Shown here: positions 15,975 to 24,672 of the stretch, piece after piece
How positions within the stretch are numbered: position 1 is the first letter of the stretch
Layout of the letters: each line of letters opens with the position of its first letter
NCBI RefSeq assembly: GCF_009769385.1
Contig: NZ_VKAB01000050.1
Location: 1-58,869, forward strand
DNA from: Saccharothrix deserti
GTDB lineage: Bacteria > Actinomycetota > Actinomycetes > Mycobacteriales > Pseudonocardiaceae
Length of the DNA stretch: 58,869 nt
Reading direction: 5' to 3'
Position numbers and translations under genes: made by a program
The notes under the pieces: generated by a model
What the model was told of the DNA's origin: nothing
What the model saw: the letters and a program-made list of their open reading frames with translations, nothing else
Database searches by the model: none

Positions 15975-16859
15975 ATGGGGTACGCCGTGGTCGACGTGGA
16001 GACGACCGGGTTCGCCGCGCGTGGTTCGGATCGGATCGTCGAAGTGGCCGTGGTCCGGTTGGACTCCGCGGGACGGGTGACCGACGAGTGGTGCACCCTG
16101 CTCAACCCCGGACGTGACCTCGGGCCGCAGCACGTGCACCGGATCCGCGCGGCCGACGTGTGGCACGCGCCGACGTTCGCGCAGGCCGCGGGCGCGTTGG
16201 CCTCCCGGCTGGCCGGACGGGTGGTCGTCGCGCACAACCTGTCGTTCGACGCCCGGTTCCTGACCGCCGAGTTCGCCCGCATGGGGGTGGACCTGCCGGT
16301 GACCGGCCTCTGCACGATGCGGCTGGCCGACCGGTACCTGCCGCACCGGGTCGGGCGGTCGTTGCGGGCCTGCTGCGAGGCGGCCGGGGTGGTGCTCGAA
16401 TCGGCGCACTCCGCGTTGTACGACGCCCGCGCCACTGCCCGGTTGTTCGCCCACTACCTGGGCTTCGGCGCACCTGAGGCCGAGGCCGTGCCGCACGTGT
16501 CGCTGGACGGCGAAGTGGTCGAGGTGCGGCGTGGGGCGGCTGCGGAGGTGTCGCGGCGGCCGGAACCGGTGACGTTGGTGCGCGGCGACCGGGTCGTCTT
16601 CACCGGTCAGATGCACTCGCCGCGTGACGTGTGGATCGACCGGGCGGCCTCGTTCGGGCTGGTCAGCCAGGGGTACGTGACCAAGGCGACCCGCGTGCTC
16701 GTGGCCGCCGACCCGTTCACCCTGTCGACCAAGGCGCAACGGGCGCGGGCGTACCGGGTGCCGATCGTGTCCGAGGATGACTTCGCCGGGATGCTCGACC
16801 GGTTGGGCGTTACACCGGTGGCCAAAGATCACCGGACCGGGTGGCGTCGGGCCTATTGA
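15975..16859 (+). CDS. DEDDh 3'-5' exonuclease with C-terminal BRCT domain
   Basis: 294 residues. Exo I motif VVDVETTGF (D-x-E at about 6-8), Exo II HNLSFDARFL (around 90-100) and Exo III HSALYDARATARLF (HxxxxD around 142-155) define a DnaQ/epsilon-like exonuclease. Residues about 195-290 (RVVFTGQMHSPRDVWIDRAA ... VLVAADP ... KAQRARAYRVPIVSEDDF) form a BRCT domain like that of NAD-dependent DNA ligase. This architecture is common in Actinobacteria and points to repair rather than replicative proofreading. Confidence 0.9.
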   Translation: MGYAVVDVETTGFAARGSDRIVEVAVVRLDSAGRVTDEWCTLLNPGRDLGPQHVHRIRAADVWHAPTFAQAAGALASRLAGRVVVAHNLSFDARFLTAEFARMGVDLPVTGLCTMRLADRYLPHRVGRSLRACCEAAGVVLESAHSALYDARATARLFAHYLGFGAPEAEAVPHVSLDGEVVEVRRGAAAEVSRRPEPVTLVRGDRVVFTGQMHSPRDVWIDRAASFGLVSQGYVTKATRVLVAADPFTLSTKAQRARAYRVPIVSEDDFAGMLDRLGVTPVAKDHRTGWRRAY

Positions 16860-16926
16860 AAAGCCCGCTACCCACGGGGAGGCTCTTCACGGACAGGCCC
16901 TGCGCTCGGCGGAAGGCACGAGTCCT

Positions 16927-17724
16927 ATGAGTACCGTGCAGATAACGGCTTCCCGTGCGGTGTGGGACGAGTTCGTCTCGGAACTGCCGGTCGGGGTGCT
17001 GCTCCAGGACGAGAACGGTGTGGTGCTCGCGGCGAACCCGCTGGCGTCGTCGCTGCTCGGTGACGCCCCCGCCGGCGACGACCCCGCCCGTGACGACTCG
17101 GGGGCGCCGCTGCCCAGCCGCGCCGAACTGGCCGCGCAGGTGCTGCGCACCGGATGTCCGCTGACGATCCCGATGGTCCTGCCGCACGCCCAGGTCTGGG
17201 CCGAGTACCACCCGATCGTGATGCGGGGGCAGGTGTTGGTGCTGCTGAGACCGGTGCAGTCGGACGTGCCGCACAGCGCCGGCCTGCTCGACGCGCTGAC
17301 CGGGCTGCCGGGCCGGGCGCTGCTGCTCGACCGGCTGGACCAGGCGCTGATCCGGGCGCGGACGCAGGGCACGTTGGCGTCGCTGGTGCTGGCGGACGTG
17401 CACCGGATGGCCTCGGTGAACGCGATGTACGGCTTTGAGCGCGGTGACGAGCTGCTGACCGTGCTCGCCCGGCGACTGCGGCACGGCTTACGGGCGGACT
17501 ACACGGTGGCGCGGTACGGCGGCGACTCGTTCGCCGTGGTCGCGGAGCACCCGAACGGCAACGGTGAGGCGTTGGCGGAACTGGTGCGCGAGCTGGCCGG
17601 GCAGGCGGTGCGGCTCGGTGGCGAGCGCGTCCGGCCCGGGGTGCGGGTGTGCTGGGTGACCAGTGACGGTGAGGTGCCGCTGCACTCGGTGATCGCGAAC
17701 GTGGAGGAACGCCTCCGTCGGTGA
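16927..17724 (+). CDS. PAS-GGDEF protein with degenerate active site
   Basis: 265 residues from the ATG at 16927; an upstream extension in the same frame overlaps the exonuclease gene and is not credible. The first 110 residues read as a PAS sensor domain (ELPVGVLLQDENGVVLAANPLA). The GGDEF domain (about 120-265) starts DALTGLPGRALLLDRLDQAL, and its signature motif is GGDSF instead of GGDEF. Diguanylate cyclase activity is therefore doubtful and it may act as a GTP or c-di-GMP binding receptor. It is cytoplasmic, in contrast to the membrane-bound cyclase at 25877. Confidence 0.85.
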   Translation: MSTVQITASRAVWDEFVSELPVGVLLQDENGVVLAANPLASSLLGDAPAGDDPARDDSGAPLPSRAELAAQVLRTGCPLTIPMVLPHAQVWAEYHPIVMRGQVLVLLRPVQSDVPHSAGLLDALTGLPGRALLLDRLDQALIRARTQGTLASLVLADVHRMASVNAMYGFERGDELLTVLARRLRHGLRADYTVARYGGDSFAVVAEHPNGNGEALAELVRELAGQAVRLGGERVRPGVRVCWVTSDGEVPLHSVIANVEERLRR

Positions 17725-17756
17725 AACCCCCGAACACTGAAACCCCGAACACAGGG

Positions 17757-17789
17757 CTGGGCCCCTGGCGTGGAGTGCCAGGGGCCCAG
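17757..17789. terminator. Bidirectional hairpin terminator
   Basis: Perfect 13-bp stem CTGGGCCCCTGGC (17757-17769) and its complement (17777-17789), 7-nt loop. It lies between the converging ends of the GGDEF gene (17724) and the beta-repeat gene (17808), so it can serve both. There is no U-tract, as usual in high-GC Actinobacteria. Confidence 0.8.
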
Positions 17790-17807
17790 TCGCGGGAGGG
17801 GGGTGGA

Positions 17808-20800
17808 TCAGACGATGCGCGGCATCACGGTGGTGTCCTCGAGGGACCCGAACACGCTGCGGGCGTCCAGACCGGCCAGGGCGGGAGCCTCGACGTGGTC
17901 GAGGACCTCCGCCGGGCGGGCGGAATCCTGCACCGGGCTGACGTCCAGGCCGCTCACGCCCACCGGGGCCATCACGGGCGCGGCCGTGCGGGGCTGCGCC
18001 ACGCCGGGCACCGGCACCACGAACGGCAGCGGAGCCGGAGCCGCGACCGGCAGCGTCGACAGGCTGCGACCCTGGCTGACACCGAGCGGCGAGCCGTTCA
18101 GCGGCAGGTTCTGCAGGTCCGGCGTGGTGCCGAGGTCGCCGACCAGCGGCAGGGTGCCGCCGAACGAACGCTCGTCAGCCGTGTCGGGCCGCACCGTGCT
18201 GGAGAGGCTGGACACGCCGGGCAGCTTGCGGGCGACGGCCCGCGTCGCGCCGGTCACCGGCGGCAGCCCGTGGCGGACCTGCTTGACCTGCTTGAGCGCG
18301 TCGATCGTGGGTAGCTGGTCGGTGAGGTGCGGCAGCGCCGACCGGTCGACCAGCTCCGACGCGTCGGGCAGCGCGGGCGTCTCGGGCAGCGCCGGCAGCA
18401 GCTGGGTCGGCTGGTCGGCCTCGGGCAACTGCGACCCGGCCAGCACGGGGTTGCCGAACTGCGTCTTCCGGGCCTTCGTCACCAGGTCGCGGACCGGCGG
18501 ACCGACCTTCTGCAGGCCGTTGCCCGTCACGCCGTGGATCGGCAGGCCGCGCAGCTCGTCGAGTCCGAGCGTGCTCAGCAGCCGCTTGTACTCGGGCAGG
18601 TAGCGCAGCACGTCCAGGTTGGGCAGCTCGGTGGCACGCATCAGGCTGTCGACCACGGCCGGGAGCTGGATGCCCCGGACCGGGTCCTCGGCCTTGTCCT
18701 CGCCGGTCCGCAACCGGTTGTCGTCCGTGCTGTTCGTGGTCGCGGTGCCGAGCACGTCCAGCGGCACACCGACCAGGCGGGCGAACGCCTCGGCGGGCAC
18801 ATCGACGTCGTGCGCGGTGGCCGAGCCGTAGCCGGAGGTCGTGGTCTTGCCACCGGACTTGCTGTCCGACCTGCTGCCGGTCGCGCTGTCCGCGAGGCCG
18901 GCGGCGGTGACGGCGTCACCCTGCGCCGACGGCGCGACGGCCGTGGGCGCGGTGAACAGGTTGCCGGACCACGCGCTGTCGTCGGCCGACGTCAGGTGCT
19001 CGCCACCGGCGATGATGGCGGTCTTGTTGTCCGTCTGGGACTCGCCGTTGCCGGCGGCCGTGACCGCGTCGCCGAACACCTGCAGCGGCACCGACTGCTG
19101 GGCGCCGATGCCGTTGCCGGAGAACGAGCCGTCGTTGCCGGAGGTCTGGACGTCGCCGCCGGAGTGGGAACCGAACTCGTTTCGGCTCTTCGACTCGGCG
19201 TTGCCGCCCGCGCCGATCGCGCTGCCGAACACCTGCGGCGAGGACGCCTCGGGCAGCGAGAGCACGTTGCCCGAGAGCGAACCCTCGTCGCCGGTGGTGG
19301 TGGCCGAGCCGCCCGAGCGGGAGTCCAGCCTGCTGTTCGTTTCGGACGAGCCGTTGCCGACGCCGACGATCGAGTCGCCGAACACCTGCGCCGGGTTCGA
19401 AGTGGGCGCGTGCACGATGTTGCCCGACACGGACCCGTGCTTGCCGTTGGCCTTCGGCGGGTTGCCCAGGTCGATCTTGGTGTCGCTGTCGGTCTTGGAC
19501 GACGGGTTGGCGACCGCGCCGCCCGAGTTGCCGAACACCTGGCCGCCGAGGGCGGTCGGGGCCGTCACGACGTTGCTGGACACGGTGCCGTTGTCGTCGA
19601 CGCTGTTCGCGACGTCACCGGAGCGGATGGTCTTGTCCTCGGTGGCCCGGCCGGACGAGGTGCCCGCCGCGCCGGCCCCGTTGCCGAACGCCTCGGCGGG
19701 CAGGCCGACCGGGACCTGGCCGATGTTGCCGGAGCCGACGGCGTCGTTGCCCGTGGTGCCGTTGTAGCCACCGGCGTCCGCGGTGACGTCGTTCACGCAC
19801 TCGCCCTGGGCGATACCGCCCGCGGTCGCGCCGGTGCCGCACAGGTCGGCCGCGCCCGCCGGGGGCAGGTTGGCCGAGTTGGCCGACAGCACCGAGCGGT
19901 CGCCGTTGGTGAACGTGTCGCCGCCCGCGGTCGCGGTGGCGTCGTTCGAGTGCGCGGCCGAGGTGGTGCCCACGCCGGACAGCGCGTTGCCCGCGCCGGA
20001 GACCGGCAGTGCCACCGGCGCGTCGGTGAAGTTGCCGGACAGCACGGCGTCGTGGCCGGAGGTCGCGCTGTTGCCACCGGCTTCGGCGTCGTTGGCGGTG
20101 GTGCCGGCCATGCGCGCGTTGCCGCCGCCCGCCAGGGCGTTGTCGTCCGCGGACACTGGGCCGGCGAGCGCGGGCTGGAACACGTTGCCCGCGAGGGTGC
20201 CGTTGTTGCCGGACGTGGCGGCCCACATCGGGGTGCCCCACCGGTCGGGGTGGGTGTCGCCCGCGTTGGCGGACGCCTCGTTCTCGGTGACCGCGTCCGC
20301 GTTGCCCGCGGCGGCGACGCCGTTGCCGCTCACCGCGGCGATCGGGGCCAACGGCGCGCCGAGGACGTTGCCGCCCCCGGTGCTGCGGCTGCCGTCGGTG
20401 CGCAGCGAGCCGGACGCGTCGGCGTCGTTCGAGGCGGAGGCCGTGCTGCGCGCGTTGCCGCCCGCGGCGAGGGCGTTGTTTGTCGCCTGGACCGGCACGG
20501 CGCCCTGCACGGCGGCGATGTTGCCGGACAGCGAGCCGTCCTCGCCGGAGGTCTTGACGTCCCCGCCCGCGGTGGCGCGCTGGTCGGCGGAGCCGCGGGT
20601 CTCGGCGTTGGCCAGGGCGGCGATCGCGTTGCCGCTGACCTGGGAGGAGATGGCGGCGGCGCCGTGCGCCACGTTGCCGGACAGCGGGCCGTACGAGCCG
20701 TCGGTCTTGACGTCGCCGGTGCTGTCGACGGTCTGCGAGCAGTGTTCTTCGCTGTAGGCGTCGCCGCCCGCCGCGATGGCGTTGCCGCAGATGCTGAGCG

Positions 20801-21161
20801 GCATGACGACGTCGGCGTCGGCGGTGTTGCCGCGGGTGACGCCGCCGGCGTCCGTCGCGGTCAACGAGGCCTGCGCGCCGCGGACGTACGGGTTGGCCGA
20901 ATCCGCGTAGCGGTCGGCGGGCGTGCCGGAGAGGTCAGGCGTGCCGACCTCGTGGTGGATCGACGGCAGGTTGCCGTTGCCGATCGGGGTGCCCAGGTTG
21001 TTGTGGTCGACGTCGACCGGAATGCGCACCTTCGCGTCGAGCGGGTTCGGCGGTGCGTCGGGGTTGACGTTCTCCTGGGCTGAAGCGATGCCCGTACCGA
21101 GCATCAGCAAACCACCCGTGACAAGTGCGGTCTGGAGACCGCGCTTGGCCCAGGTTTGCAT
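17808..21161 (-). CDS. Giant secreted beta-strand-repeat protein
   Basis: 1117 residues. Signal peptide at 1-28 (basic WAKR, hydrophobic LVTGGLLMLG, cleavage after IASA). Residues about 90-690 contain around ten degenerate repeats of roughly 55-70 residues, each with SGN-[IV]-x-x-[AP] , P-x-x-V-x-GNA-[IVL]-A-A-x-GNA, then a Thr/Ser/Asp/Glu-rich stretch and G-G-D-x-x-T-S-G-x-D-G-S-L. The paired Asn-Gly turns suggest stacked beta strands and recall chaplin-like motifs. The last 400 residues are Pro/Leu-rich and not repetitive. No LPXTG or membrane anchor. AAGGAG precedes the ATG. Likely a surface or matrix protein; function unknown. Confidence 0.8.
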   Translation of the reverse strand: MQTWAKRGLQTALVTGGLLMLGTGIASAQENVNPDAPPNPLDAKVRIPVDVDHNNLGTPIGNGNLPSIHHEVGTPDLSGTPADRYADSANPYVRGAQASLTATDAGGVTRGNTADADVVMPLSICGNAIAAGGDAYSEEHCSQTVDSTGDVKTDGSYGPLSGNVAHGAAAISSQVSGNAIAALANAETRGSADQRATAGGDVKTSGEDGSLSGNIAAVQGAVPVQATNNALAAGGNARSTASASNDADASGSLRTDGSRSTGGGNVLGAPLAPIAAVSGNGVAAAGNADAVTENEASANAGDTHPDRWGTPMWAATSGNNGTLAGNVFQPALAGPVSADDNALAGGGNARMAGTTANDAEAGGNSATSGHDAVLSGNFTDAPVALPVSGAGNALSGVGTTSAAHSNDATATAGGDTFTNGDRSVLSANSANLPPAGAADLCGTGATAGGIAQGECVNDVTADAGGYNGTTGNDAVGSGNIGQVPVGLPAEAFGNGAGAAGTSSGRATEDKTIRSGDVANSVDDNGTVSSNVVTAPTALGGQVFGNSGGAVANPSSKTDSDTKIDLGNPPKANGKHGSVSGNIVHAPTSNPAQVFGDSIVGVGNGSSETNSRLDSRSGGSATTTGDEGSLSGNVLSLPEASSPQVFGSAIGAGGNAESKSRNEFGSHSGGDVQTSGNDGSFSGNGIGAQQSVPLQVFGDAVTAAGNGESQTDNKTAIIAGGEHLTSADDSAWSGNLFTAPTAVAPSAQGDAVTAAGLADSATGSRSDSKSGGKTTTSGYGSATAHDVDVPAEAFARLVGVPLDVLGTATTNSTDDNRLRTGEDKAEDPVRGIQLPAVVDSLMRATELPNLDVLRYLPEYKRLLSTLGLDELRGLPIHGVTGNGLQKVGPPVRDLVTKARKTQFGNPVLAGSQLPEADQPTQLLPALPETPALPDASELVDRSALPHLTDQLPTIDALKQVKQVRHGLPPVTGATRAVARKLPGVSSLSSTVRPDTADERSFGGTLPLVGDLGTTPDLQNLPLNGSPLGVSQGRSLSTLPVAAPAPLPFVVPVPGVAQPRTAAPVMAPVGVSGLDVSPVQDSARPAEVLDHVEAPALAGLDARSVFGSLEDTTVMPRIV

Positions 21162-21357
21162 GGGTTCTCCTTCTTTCGGTGTCCCTTGCGGGAGGTGAAG
21201 GGTGGTCGGACGCGGCTTGAGCGCGTGGAGAGGCGACCACCCGGATCAGGGGGGTTGGGAAGCGCGGCGTCTCGACCGGGTGGGAGCGCACGCGAACGGC
21301 GCCACGGTCGATTACCGGGTCGGCTCTGTCAGAGCCGCCGCGGACCGCGCGCTGTGG

Positions 21358-22176
21358 TCAGTCGGGCGTGATGCCGGGCTGCTTGCCCGGCATCACGACG
21401 TTCCGCTCGGTGGCGGGGAACAGAGCCCGGGCCACCGCGGAGTCGATGCGGTCGGCGGAGACACCCGAGAACGGGCCGCTGCCGCCGCCGGAGGAACCGG
21501 AACCGTCGCCACCGCAGGAGCAGTGGACCGGCGCGCCGAGCGGCGCGAACGGCATCGACGGCAGTCCGGACGGGTCGCCCGGCAGGGACGGCCCGGTGGT
21601 GTCGCCCGACAGCTCGGCGATCGGCTGCTGGGACGCTTCCAGCCACGTGCGGCTGAACGTGCCGAACCACCCTTGCACCACCGGGGTGCCGGCGGAAACC
21701 GGCACGGCGGTGGCGGCCGGGGTGGTCTCGGTGACGCGCTGCGCCACGGTGCCGCCGACCACGATGTCGGCCGGCGCCGGTTCGGGCAGCCGTGGCTGCA
21801 ACCAGTCGCCCACGTGCTCGACGGTGCCGCGGATGTCCCCCGCGACCCGGCCGAGGTCGGGCGGGCTGGGCTCGCGCACCTGCGGGGTGCGCAGCGTGCT
21901 GTCGAGTTCCTGCACGGCCTCGCCGACCGGGGTCAGACCGACCGGGGTCAGCGTGGCCGGGGTCAGCGTGGCATCGAGCGGGCTGTGCGACGCCTGCTGC
22001 GCGACCTCGGTGACCGCGTCGCGGTCGATCGGGGCCTGCGCGGACGCCGGAGCCGTGGACAGCGCCCAGGCCGCGGCGGAGCCGGCCAGCGTGCCGCCGA
22101 CGACCAGCAGGGCGCGGGAGAGCAGCCGCCGAACGCGGCTCGCCCCCGTTCCCACTCGCTGGTCAACGGCCGACAT
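21358..22176 (-). CDS. Secreted protein of unknown function, companion of the beta-repeat protein
   Basis: 272 residues from the ATG at 22176, which has GGTGGAGG upstream; an in-frame ATG 8 codons earlier lacks a site. The N-terminus has SRVRRLLSRALLVVGGTLAG and ASAQA, a signal peptide. The mature protein contains a short tandem run LTPATLTPVGLTPVGE, Pro-rich linkers and a SCGGDGSGSSGGG stretch, and ends in an acidic-basic tail. No domain recognised. Its stop lies about 195 bp upstream of the beta-repeat gene on the same strand, so the two may be expressed together at the cell surface. Confidence 0.72.
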   Translation of the reverse strand: MSAVDQRVGTGASRVRRLLSRALLVVGGTLAGSAAAWALSTAPASAQAPIDRDAVTEVAQQASHSPLDATLTPATLTPVGLTPVGEAVQELDSTLRTPQVREPSPPDLGRVAGDIRGTVEHVGDWLQPRLPEPAPADIVVGGTVAQRVTETTPAATAVPVSAGTPVVQGWFGTFSRTWLEASQQPIAELSGDTTGPSLPGDPSGLPSMPFAPLGAPVHCSCGGDGSGSSGGGSGPFSGVSADRIDSAVARALFPATERNVVMPGKQPGITPD

Positions 22177-22344
22177 CGCTGGTACCTCCACCGAAAGCAC
22201 TGGGATTCGCCGGTGACGTGATCGGAGTGATCAACCCGACGACGTGAGAGTGCCAGGAGGCGAGGCGGGCGCGCACTCCTTCGACGCCCTGTTCGCCGGA
22301 TCGTGTGACGAACACTCCGTGTTTCCGGGTGTGACGGTGGGTGA

Positions 22345-24540
22345 TCAGACCCGCTTGAGGACCCGTGCCGCGCCGGCGGCGGCCGTGGACGCCAGGATCC
22401 AGCCGACCGCGATCAACGTGCTGGAGATCCACTGCGAGGCGCCGCTGAACCGCCACTTGCCGTCCTGGCCCAGATCCACGATCGGGATCAGCAGGTCCAT
22501 CGACAGCAGCCACGCGTTCCACGACGGCGACTCGTCGTCGTTGAGCTTCGGCATCTCGTGGCCCAGGAACCACCCCGACCCGAACAGCCAGAACGCGGTC
22601 AGCCAGGCGATCGCGAGCCACGGCCGGTAGCCGTAGCCGACCGTCCAGCGCTGCAGGAACCCCCACACCCGGCCCGCGACGCCGAGTTCGGAGTAGCGCC
22701 GGTGCTGCTTCTCCAGCTGCACGAACTGCGCCAACTCCTCCTCGCCGCCGTCCCGGTACACCGCGGCCAGCTGCTCGTACGGTCCGGGCGCGAAGTCCGG
22801 CTGCACCTCGCGCAGCCAGCGCAGCCGGGTGCGCACGTCGACGTGCGGCGTGGACGAGATCGAGCGGAACGTGAAGTCCTCCACGTCCACGCCGCCGGTC
22901 GCGGCCCACAGCCCCGGCCCGTCCGTCACGGTCGCCGCGGTCACCCGCGTGAGCACGACCCGGCCGATCGGGATGCGGTCCTCGGACAGCCGCAGCACGA
23001 GTTGGCTCACCGTGAGCCCGTAGGCGTTCAGCGCGATGTCGCTGCCGGGACCGCCCAGCCGGGCGCCGGCGAACGTGGCCATCTTGCCGACCTCGGCCAG
23101 CCGGATCCGCACGCCGCCCGCGGCGGAGAAGCCGTGGCTGCACAGGAAGTCCTTGCCGATGGTGGCCACCCGGGCGTCCAGCGACGGCTTCACCGTGCCG
23201 TCCGGGCGGCGGCGCGGCGCGAGCAGGGACGCGCCGGAGCAGTCGAGGGTGGAGCCGATCTCGGCGTTCTGCAGCCGCAGCGAACCCTGGGCGCGCAGGT
23301 CGCGGAGGAACAGCGTGCCGCCGATCCGCAGCCGGTCGGCGAACAGGACGTCGATGCCGGGGCCGTGCAGTTGGACGCCGGAGAGAGATGCGCTTCCTCT
23401 TACATGCGCGTCTACGAGGCGTACCTGTCCGTAGGCCTTGAGAGCGGTGTCGTGTTCGCCGTCGCCGTGGAAGCCGCCGTTGACCGCGCCGCGCGCTTCG
23501 AGGTCGCCCCCGACCTGGATGCCGTCCGCGTGCAGGGCCACCGGGATGCGGTGGACGACCTCGCCGGTGTGGTCCGCGAGCTCCTCCACCACGTCACGGC
23601 GGCCGATCTCCGCGCCGGACAGCCGCAGGTAGCCGCCGATGTGGGCGTTGGGCAGGCGGACCGTGCCGGACGAGGTGAACCCGTCGTCCAGCTCCACGTT
23701 GCCGTCCACCCGGATGCGGTCGGCGACGAGGGCGGCGGCCTCGTCGGCGGTGCCGCGCGGGATCACCAGGACCGGGCGGTCGACCACGCTGGCGTGCAGG
23801 CGGGCGCCGGAGAACACGACGCTGCCGCCTACGCGCGCGCCGTCCAGCAGGATGCGGCCCTCGGCGGTGAACCGGCCGCCTTCGGCGTCGCAGAACAGGT
23901 TGCCCGCGATGGTGACGCCGGTGGCGTCGAGGGCGTTCTGGCCGGCGTTGAGCAGGCGGGCGCCGCCGAGGTGCACGTTGCCGCCGACGTTCGCGCCGCG
24001 CAGCCGCACTTCACCGCCCGCCCGCAGGGCGATGGCCTGGAGCGAACCCGAGAGGCGGATGCGGGCGGCGAGCAGGGCGTGGTCGCCGCCCTCGCTCCGC
24101 AGCACCGCGCCGGCCAGCCGGAACGTGCCGTCGACCGAGGCGTCGGTCAGGTCGACCACGCCGTCGCTGGTGAAACCGGCCTCCAGCACCAGGTCGCTGC
24201 CGACGCGCAGGTTGCGGCCCCACAGCCCGGGGACCTTGCAGCCGCGCAACCGCAGGCCGACCAGACGGGCCATGCGGAGGTCCGGCGGCCGTTCGAAGGT
24301 GCAGTCGAGGAAGTCGATCACGGGGTCGACCTGGGCGCCTTCGACGGCGAACAGGCCGACGACGTTCGCGCCGACGAGCCGCAGTGCGGCGTTGCGCGGG
24401 CCGTCGGTGAGGAGGAGGGAAGACAGGAGTTCGCCGCGGACCGTGCGTTCGCGCTTGGGTGTCCTCGGGTCGAACCGCAGCGGACGTCCGGCGGCGAACG
24501 CGGCGCGCACGGCGTCCTCGACGGTCTGCTCGGCGGTCAC
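22345..24540 (-). CDS. Membrane-anchored beta-helix (pentapeptide-like) protein
   Basis: 731 residues. Residues about 60-560 are irregular repeats of the type G-[ND]-[LV]-x-L-x-G-A-x-[VI] (for example VRLRGANVGGNVHLGGARL), the pattern of right-handed beta-helix and bactofilin-like folds. Two hydrophobic segments near the C-terminus (PWLAIAWLTAFWLFGSGWF and LIAVGWILASTAAAGAARVL) anchor it in the membrane, with most of the protein probably cytoplasmic (no signal peptide). Streptomyces homologues are often labelled oxidoreductase; I see no cofactor motif to justify that. Function unknown. Confidence 0.75.
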   Translation of the reverse strand: MTAEQTVEDAVRAAFAAGRPLRFDPRTPKRERTVRGELLSSLLLTDGPRNAALRLVGANVVGLFAVEGAQVDPVIDFLDCTFERPPDLRMARLVGLRLRGCKVPGLWGRNLRVGSDLVLEAGFTSDGVVDLTDASVDGTFRLAGAVLRSEGGDHALLAARIRLSGSLQAIALRAGGEVRLRGANVGGNVHLGGARLLNAGQNALDATGVTIAGNLFCDAEGGRFTAEGRILLDGARVGGSVVFSGARLHASVVDRPVLVIPRGTADEAAALVADRIRVDGNVELDDGFTSSGTVRLPNAHIGGYLRLSGAEIGRRDVVEELADHTGEVVHRIPVALHADGIQVGGDLEARGAVNGGFHGDGEHDTALKAYGQVRLVDAHVRGSASLSGVQLHGPGIDVLFADRLRIGGTLFLRDLRAQGSLRLQNAEIGSTLDCSGASLLAPRRRPDGTVKPSLDARVATIGKDFLCSHGFSAAGGVRIRLAEVGKMATFAGARLGGPGSDIALNAYGLTVSQLVLRLSEDRIPIGRVVLTRVTAATVTDGPGLWAATGGVDVEDFTFRSISSTPHVDVRTRLRWLREVQPDFAPGPYEQLAAVYRDGGEEELAQFVQLEKQHRRYSELGVAGRVWGFLQRWTVGYGYRPWLAIAWLTAFWLFGSGWFLGHEMPKLNDDESPSWNAWLLSMDLLIPIVDLGQDGKWRFSGASQWISSTLIAVGWILASTAAAGAARVLKRV

Positions 24541-24672
24541 GTGCCGATCCGATCACCCGCGGCGCGCGTTCCGCCAGGGTTTGGCCCAATCCGGAAACGT
24601 GGGGTTCGACATGCCCGAACGGGGAACTCGCGGTGTCCGATTGGCCTACTCGCGGAGGCGGTGCGGACTACC

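Noticed and set aside
15146..16435. 429-residue minus-strand frame at the transposon border
   Set aside because: Antisense to TetR and exonuclease genes that have clear domain motifs.
16860..16926. Possible c-di-GMP riboswitch before the GGDEF gene
   Set aside because: The leader is only 67 bp, and I could not find the conserved GEMM core or a tetraloop receptor; a plain intergenic region is more likely.
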